Shown here piece after piece: positions 31,885 to 35,646 of a DNA stretch of 35,646 nt. This stretch comes from a virus: IMG/VR virus record IMGVR_UViG_3300007346_000092, positions 1 to 35,646 of that record; one strand, 5' to 3'. A program made the position numbers and the translations under genes. The notes beneath the pieces were generated by a model that was given only the letters and a program-made list of their open reading frames with translations, was not told the origin of the DNA and did not search any database. Numbering within the stretch: the first letter of the stretch is position 1; each line of letters opens with the position of its first letter.

Positions 31885-31900
31885 ACGCCCCGAGGAGACG

Positions 31901-32464
31901 ATGAACATGGGAACCATCAACCCCAACGCCCCGCTCGACACCGGGGCCCTCTTTGAGGCTCTCTGCCTGGCCGATGTCGACGGCGTGACCTTCGACGACG
32001 GCGAGTACATGCAGCTGGACCTCGACCTCGCCCTGGTCGCCCTTCGCGCCATGACCAAGGAGTGGCTCCGCTGCGGCATGGAGGCCGGCTACTACCGGGG
32101 CGACATGCTGGCCGCCCTCGACAACCTGCGGTCCTGGGTCGCGCGGCTGCCCGCCGACCGGCCCGACTCCGCCACGACGGGGGGCCGACCGATGAGCACC
32201 CCCGAACACTTCCCCGGCTGGACGACCTGCAAGTTCGGCCCCGACATGCGCCGCCGCACCGGCGTGGTCTTGAGCTACCGGCACACCCCGCCCGTCGACA
32301 CGGGCCGGCGCCCGGTCAAGGTCCACGTCAACGTCAACGGCACGGTTTGGCTGTACCGGGCCCTGTCCCAGACCCAGTGGTCCGAGCCGATGCCTTTCCA
32401 CGACCTCGCCGTCGCGATCACGGCGGGCGAGTCCATCGCTGCGGCGGGATGGGCGGCGGCATGA
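31901..32464 (+). CDS. Unknown two-part protein, 187 aa
   Basis: I use the ATG at 31901; a second ATG at 31907 fits the GGAGACGAAC pattern equally well. Residues 1-85 are acidic and helical. Residues from about 105 (MSTPEHFPGWTTCKFGPDM) look like a separate beta-rich domain with basic and Trp residues, so this may be a fusion of two small genes. The stop overlaps the next start as ATGA. Confidence 0.6.
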   Translation: MNMGTINPNAPLDTGALFEALCLADVDGVTFDDGEYMQLDLDLALVALRAMTKEWLRCGMEAGYYRGDMLAALDNLRSWVARLPADRPDSATTGGRPMSTPEHFPGWTTCKFGPDMRRRTGVVLSYRHTPPVDTGRRPVKVHVNVNGTVWLYRALSQTQWSEPMPFHDLAVAITAGESIAAAGWAAA

Positions 32465-32769
32465 ACCCCCTGCGCAACCTCCGGCCCGTGGACTGCACCC
32501 CTGATTTGTTCCAGGCCGCCTGTGAGTCGCTGGGCTTCGGGCTCGAGGGCGACTTGACGACGACCGCCGTGGACCGGGCGACCATGTACCGGTGGGTCCG
32601 CGCGGGTGCTCGCGGCGTCGGCGTCCGCCCGGCAACCCTGACGGACGAGTTCTGGGTGGTCCTGCTCGACGGGCGCGAGCGGGTCGAGTTCTCGACGCTG
32701 GGCGAGGCCCTCGACCACGCATTGATGCGGGTCGCGGAGCGCACGCGGCGGGGGGTGCGCCGTGCCTGA
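32461..32769 (+). CDS. Unknown DCTP-motif protein, copy 2 (102 aa)
   Basis: ATG at 32461. LRNLRPVDCTPDLFQAACES and the later WVVLLDGRERVEFSTLGEAL mark it as a paralogue of the 31184-31507 protein. The last residues (ERTRRGVRRA) are basic. The end overlaps the recombinase start by 8 bases, so the two are probably co-translated. Confidence 0.65.
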   Translation: MNPLRNLRPVDCTPDLFQAACESLGFGLEGDLTTTAVDRATMYRWVRAGARGVGVRPATLTDEFWVVLLDGRERVEFSTLGEALDHALMRVAERTRRGVRRA

Positions 32770-33457
32770 CCTCCCCTGGGCCGCCTACGCCCGCGTCTCC
32801 AGCCGCCACCAGGCCGAGTCCGGGCTGGGGCTGGACGACCAGTGCGGCAAGCTCCGAGCGTGGGGCGCACTGCACGGGCACGACCTCGAGCTCTTTGTCG
32901 ACGCCGGCGAGTCGGGCAGCAACCTCGACCGGCCCGAACTGCAGCGGGCCCTCGACGGCGTCCGCTCTGGCCAGTTCGCTGGCCTAGTCGTCGTCAAGCT
33001 CGACCGGCTGTCCCGCTCTGTGCGGGACCTGCTTGGCCTGATGGACCTGTTCACCGACGACGGCGGCCCCGACTTCGCCAGCGTCACCGAGTCCTTCGAC
33101 ACGTCCACGCCGATGGGTCGGTTCGTGCTGACCATCATGGGCGCGATGTCGCAGTTGGAGCGCGAACTCATCAGTGAGCGCACCAAGGCGGCGCTCGCTG
33201 TCAAGCGGAGCCGGGGCGAGTTCACCGGCGGCGGGGTGCCCTACGGCTACCGCAACGTCGACGGCGTGCTCGAGGTCGACATGGCCGAGCGGTTCGTCGC
33301 AGAGGAGGCGGCCCGCCTGTACACGTCGCAGCAGTCCTACCGCAAGGTCGGCGCCAAGCTGCAGGCGTCTGGGCTGCGGCCCCGTACCGGCAGCTGGCAC
33401 CCCGAGAAGGCCAAGGCCGCCGTCATCGCCGGCCGCAAGTTCCTGGGAGGAGACTGA
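32762..33457 (+). CDS. Small serine recombinase (resolvase/integrase family)
   Basis: 231 aa from a GTG at 32762. The catalytic domain has Arg11, nucleophile Ser13 (YARVSS) and D81-R82-x2-R85 (KLDRLSRS), followed by the E helix TPMGRFVLTIMGAMSQLERE (116-135). The C-terminal part (VPYGYR, ending KVGAKLQASGLRPRTGSWHP) is a short recombinase-type DNA-binding domain of about 80 residues. Large serine integrases of phages are 450 aa or more, so this is closer to resolvases or to a shortened integrase. It recombines short DNA sites by a serine-DNA intermediate. The sites it uses are not evident here. Confidence 0.9.
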   Translation: MPDLPWAAYARVSSRHQAESGLGLDDQCGKLRAWGALHGHDLELFVDAGESGSNLDRPELQRALDGVRSGQFAGLVVVKLDRLSRSVRDLLGLMDLFTDDGGPDFASVTESFDTSTPMGRFVLTIMGAMSQLERELISERTKAALAVKRSRGEFTGGGVPYGYRNVDGVLEVDMAERFVAEEAARLYTSQQSYRKVGAKLQASGLRPRTGSWHPEKAKAAVIAGRKFLGGD

Positions 33458-33458
33458 C

Positions 33459-33869
33459 ATGGACAGCAAGCACCACCACAAGACCCTGCGCCGCTGGCTG
33501 CACGGCGTGTCCGGCGTCGACATCGCACGCGAGTTGAAGCTGCCCCGGCAGGCTGTGCAGGCATGGCTGCGGCGGAACGTGTCCGACATGGACCGCTGGC
33601 GCAGGCTGCAGCACCAGTTGCCTGGCGCCGGCTGGGCCAAGGACGCCGCCGTGGCTGCCGCTGCTGGCGTGTCGGCTGCCGCTGTCTCCTATCGGCGGCG
33701 TCAGTTGGGCCTGAAGCCCGGCGAGGGGCTGGCCCAGCTGCGGGTCGGTCACGACGCCGTCGAGCTCGACCGGGACACCGGCGACTGGCTCCGCGAGCAG
33801 GAGCGGCCGGCAGAGTTCGTCGTGCAGTTGCTGCGGGCGTACCGGGCGAGTGCGAAGGTGGGGGAGTGA
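33459..33869 (+). CDS. Double-HTH protein, possible recombination directionality factor
   Basis: 136 aa from the ATG at 33459 (GGAGGAG 6 bases upstream), one base after the recombinase stop. Residues 17-40 (GVSGVDIARELKLPRQAVQA) and 64-87 (VAAAAGVSAAAVSYRRRQLG) each look like an HTH. The C-terminal part ends with a helix VVQLLRAYRASAK. Placement next to a serine recombinase suggests a factor setting the direction of recombination, or an early regulator; this is inference. Confidence 0.65.
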   Translation: MDSKHHHKTLRRWLHGVSGVDIARELKLPRQAVQAWLRRNVSDMDRWRRLQHQLPGAGWAKDAAVAAAAGVSAAAVSYRRRQLGLKPGEGLAQLRVGHDAVELDRDTGDWLREQERPAEFVVQLLRAYRASAKVGE

Positions 33870-34168
33870 TGCGCTGCTCCGCCCCCAACTGCCGTTGCGA
33901 GGCGCCGTGCGCCGCCTTCATCCGCCGCCGCGAGGAAGCCGCCTACAACCCGGGCTGCGACGGCTGGGAGTGGTGCGACGGCTGCGACGAGTGCGAGCAG
34001 ACGGTGGTCACGGGCCAGTGCGTCGTCACCGCCCGCAAGGCCCGCCCCGCCCAGGGCATCGAGCCCGGCGACCGGGTCAAGGTCACCTCGCTGCGCCTGT
34101 TCAAGGTCGGCGGCCCCACCGTGCGCCGGTGGCGGACGTACCGGCGGATGCACGGGGGTGTGACATGA
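33869..34168 (+). CDS. Cys-rich small protein, 99 aa
   Basis: ATG at 33869, TGATG overlap. It contains about ten Cys in the first 60 residues (CSAPNCRCEAPC, then CDGWEWCDGCDECE), likely binding one or two zinc ions, and then a basic half (ARPAQGIEPGDRVKVTSLRL). Unknown function. Confidence 0.65.
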   Translation: MRCSAPNCRCEAPCAAFIRRREEAAYNPGCDGWEWCDGCDECEQTVVTGQCVVTARKARPAQGIEPGDRVKVTSLRLFKVGGPTVRRWRTYRRMHGGVT

Positions 34169-34428
34169 CCCACTACTTCATCACCTACGCCTGCAAGTAC
34201 CACCCGGCCCGTGGTCCTGACGGCCGCACTCGCCTGTCCGAGTGCATCACCACGACCCACCCCATCCAGTGGCTCCTCGACTGCCGGGAGAAGTACGGGA
34301 AGAAGAACTGGCTCGAGCGGGGAGCGCCGACAACCGGCCCCGACGCCTCGTGGGAGGAGTACTGGTTGCTGACCTGGCACGAGTTGCCGGCCGACGTTGC
34401 TGCTGAGTTCGACGGGAGGGTCGGATGA
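34165..34428 (+). CDS. Unknown protein, 87 aa
   Basis: ATG at 34165, ATGA overlap. The mixed sequence (HPIQWLLDCREKYGKKNWLE, then SWEEYWLLTWHELP) is Trp-rich and acidic at the end. Family not recognised. Confidence 0.6.
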   Translation: MTHYFITYACKYHPARGPDGRTRLSECITTTHPIQWLLDCREKYGKKNWLERGAPTTGPDASWEEYWLLTWHELPADVAAEFDGRVG

Positions 34429-34856
34429 CCCCTCACAACCGCCAACTCCGCCTGCTCGCCGTCGTCAGCAACATCGCCCTGTCTGCCCGGCTCGCTGGGT
34501 GGCGGACTGCGATGGCTGCCGGGCACACGGTGCGGAAGCCGCCGCCGCTGCATCATGGTGGTGGCGGCCTCGCCAGTGACTGGGGCGAGCCGACCGAGCT
34601 CCCCGTCAAGCAGTACGCCCTCTCCCTGACCGAGCCGGCGGACCGGCACCTGGGGCCACCGAACGGGTGGGTCGACGGCGGGGACGGGCAGATGCACTTC
34701 GTTCTGCCGACCCTCGTCGCCGTCGACCTCGAGGACAAGGTGGCCCACACCCCGCACGCCAGCGGCGCCCTGGACTCCGAGAACCTGGCGCTGTGCGTCG
34801 CGTTCTCCGGCATCGACGGGCTGCTCGAGGCGCTCAAGGAAGAGGGGGTGATGTGA
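34425..34856 (+). CDS. Unknown protein, 143 aa
   Basis: ATG at 34425, ATGA overlap with the previous gene. The N-terminal part (MTPHNRQLRLLAVVSNIALS) is helical and basic; the rest is mixed. Probably cotranscribed with 34165-34428. Confidence 0.6.
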   Translation: MTPHNRQLRLLAVVSNIALSARLAGWRTAMAAGHTVRKPPPLHHGGGGLASDWGEPTELPVKQYALSLTEPADRHLGPPNGWVDGGDGQMHFVLPTLVAVDLEDKVAHTPHASGALDSENLALCVAFSGIDGLLEALKEEGVM

Positions 34857-35188
34857 TGTCGGACGACCTCAAGGACTTCGCTGAGTTCGCGGCGAAGCAC
34901 CTCCGGGTGGAGTCGGTGGACGGCTCCCTGCGCGGGCGGTTCCTGTCGCCCGAGTTGACGCAGGCACTGACGAACGGCGACCGGGTGGTCGTGGTCGGCG
35001 TGCCGCACCACGGCTCGACCGTCAGCCACCAGCACGCGACTCGACTCGCCCGAGCCTTCGGCCTGCACGAGCAGCCCGAGGAGTTCTCGCCCGACGAGGT
35101 GGCCGACCTGTGCGAGCGGACCCTGGGGAACCTGCCCTCCCACCGCATGCTGCACTTCGCGAGGAAGCGCGACGAGGACACCCCCTGA
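34856..35188 (+). CDS. Unknown protein, 110 aa
   Basis: ATG at 34856, TGATG overlap. Residues 40-60 (GDRVVVVGVPHHGSTVSHQH) form a hydrophobic strand followed by His residues, reminiscent of small hydrolase or metal-binding turns but too short to name. The C-terminus is helical. No family recognised. Confidence 0.6.
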   Translation: MSDDLKDFAEFAAKHLRVESVDGSLRGRFLSPELTQALTNGDRVVVVGVPHHGSTVSHQHATRLARAFGLHEQPEEFSPDEVADLCERTLGNLPSHRMLHFARKRDEDTP

Positions 35189-35216
35189 GCCGCGTGGATG
35201 CGGCGTGGAGATGATG

Positions 35217-35504
35217 ATGAAGGCGAACCGAAACACCGGACGGTGGAGCGAGGGCGAGCCCGCCGCACCAACGCTGCTGCGCCTTTGGCTCAAGCGCCAC
35301 GAGCGGACGGGGGCCTCTCTGGCTGACGCGCTCGGGGTCACCCCTGGCGCCGTTTCGATGTACCTGTCCGGCCAACGCCGGCCTGACCCCGTGCGGATCA
35401 TCGCCATCAGGAACGCCACCGGCATCACGCCGGACGCATGGCTCTCCGGCGGCGAACTGGACGAGTGCAACGCCATCACACAGCGAGTGCTTCACGGCGA
35501 GTGA
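35217..35504 (+). CDS. Cro/CI-like HTH regulator
   Basis: 95 aa from the third of three tandem ATGs (35217), which lies 6 bases after GGAG; earlier GTG/ATG starts lack spacing. Residues 20-60 (LRLWLKRHERTGASLADALG, then GAVSMYLSGQRRPD) fit an XRE HTH with a Cro-like recognition helix. Near the right end of the window it is followed by two hairpins. It could act with, or against, the 25548-25859 regulator. Confidence 0.75.
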   Translation: MKANRNTGRWSEGEPAAPTLLRLWLKRHERTGASLADALGVTPGAVSMYLSGQRRPDPVRIIAIRNATGITPDAWLSGGELDECNAITQRVLHGE

Positions 35505-35531
35505 TGGGCCGTGTAGCCTCCCCCCAAGCAC

Positions 35532-35570
35532 CGACGCCGCCCCGGGCAGCAACCCAATGGGACGGCGTCG
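35532..35570 (+). terminator. Hairpin after the HTH gene
   Basis: CGACGCCG/CGGCGTCG (35532-35539 with 35563-35570), an 8-bp stem about 27 bases after the stop. Probably transcription termination, but the T-run is missing. Confidence 0.45.
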
Positions 35571-35577
35571 AAACAAG

Positions 35578-35614
35578 CGAAGCGCCCCGACCGTACCCGG
35601 CCGACGGCGCTTCG
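35578..35614 (+). terminator. Second hairpin in tandem
   Basis: CGAAGCGCC/GGCGCTTCG (35578-35586 with 35606-35614), a 9-bp stem 7 bases after the first. Two such stems in a row fit a strong bidirectional terminator, or a structured recognition site. Confidence 0.45.
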
Positions 35615-35646
35615 ACAAGAACCTGTCGGCGTGTGGCCCGCTCTTG

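Noticed and set aside
1-35646. Diversity-generating retroelement or CRISPR array
   Set aside because: No reverse transcriptase frame, no template/variable repeat pair and no spaced repeat array are visible.

Overview
The window is a stretch of a high-G+C tailed double-stranded DNA phage (or prophage) of the short-tailed, podovirus-like type. It holds a complete head and packaging set (large terminase, portal, scaffold, major capsid protein, decoration proteins). It also has a head-tail adaptor, a nozzle-like tail protein and a very large internal ejection protein, and I see no tape measure, sheath or tube genes. No host gene is recognisable. The host is probably a high-G+C bacterium, but the sequence alone does not name it. 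The left edge cuts through a gene, so this is part of a larger genome. I see no DNA polymerase, helicase, primase, lysis gene, CRISPR array or insertion sequence.

Layout: positions 1-18104 are a leftward (minus-strand) structural block. Read in transcription order from 18104 down, it encodes scaffold, major capsid, two decoration-type proteins, adaptor, a nozzle-like tail protein, a small ORF, three related fibre-like proteins, four internal or ejection-type proteins (the last of 1901 aa), a small virion-type protein and a LamG-like fibre cut by the window edge. Most genes overlap by 1-4 bases (TGATG, ATGA or GTGA), so the block looks like a few long translationally coupled operons. Positions 18212-20754 run the other way (portal and a zinc-ribbon/HTH protein), followed by the minus-strand terminase. 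Flipping this segment restores the textbook order terminase-portal-scaffold-capsid, so a local inversion is likely.

Positions 22443-25859 hold small minus-strand genes, mostly unknown, plus one plus-strand basic protein and an XRE-type repressor-like gene. Next come two adjacent phage tRNA genes: Lys(CTT), and a CAT-anticodon tRNA with an initiator-type anticodon stem and a shrunken D arm. A non-coding stretch of about 670 bases (26165-26838) with short repeats separates this leftward half from the rightward right arm.

The right arm (26839-35504) is a chain of short plus-strand genes, almost all unknown. Many are preceded by a recurring leader: a small GC hairpin, in three cases a CATCAAC box, and a GGAGACG ribosome-binding site. 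A small serine recombinase (32762-33457) is followed directly by a double-HTH protein, and the arm ends with a Cro/CI-like HTH protein. Together these suggest a phage able to recombine site-specifically, and perhaps temperate, with the small-gene arm as its early or accessory region. That functional reading is inference; the structural block is well supported.
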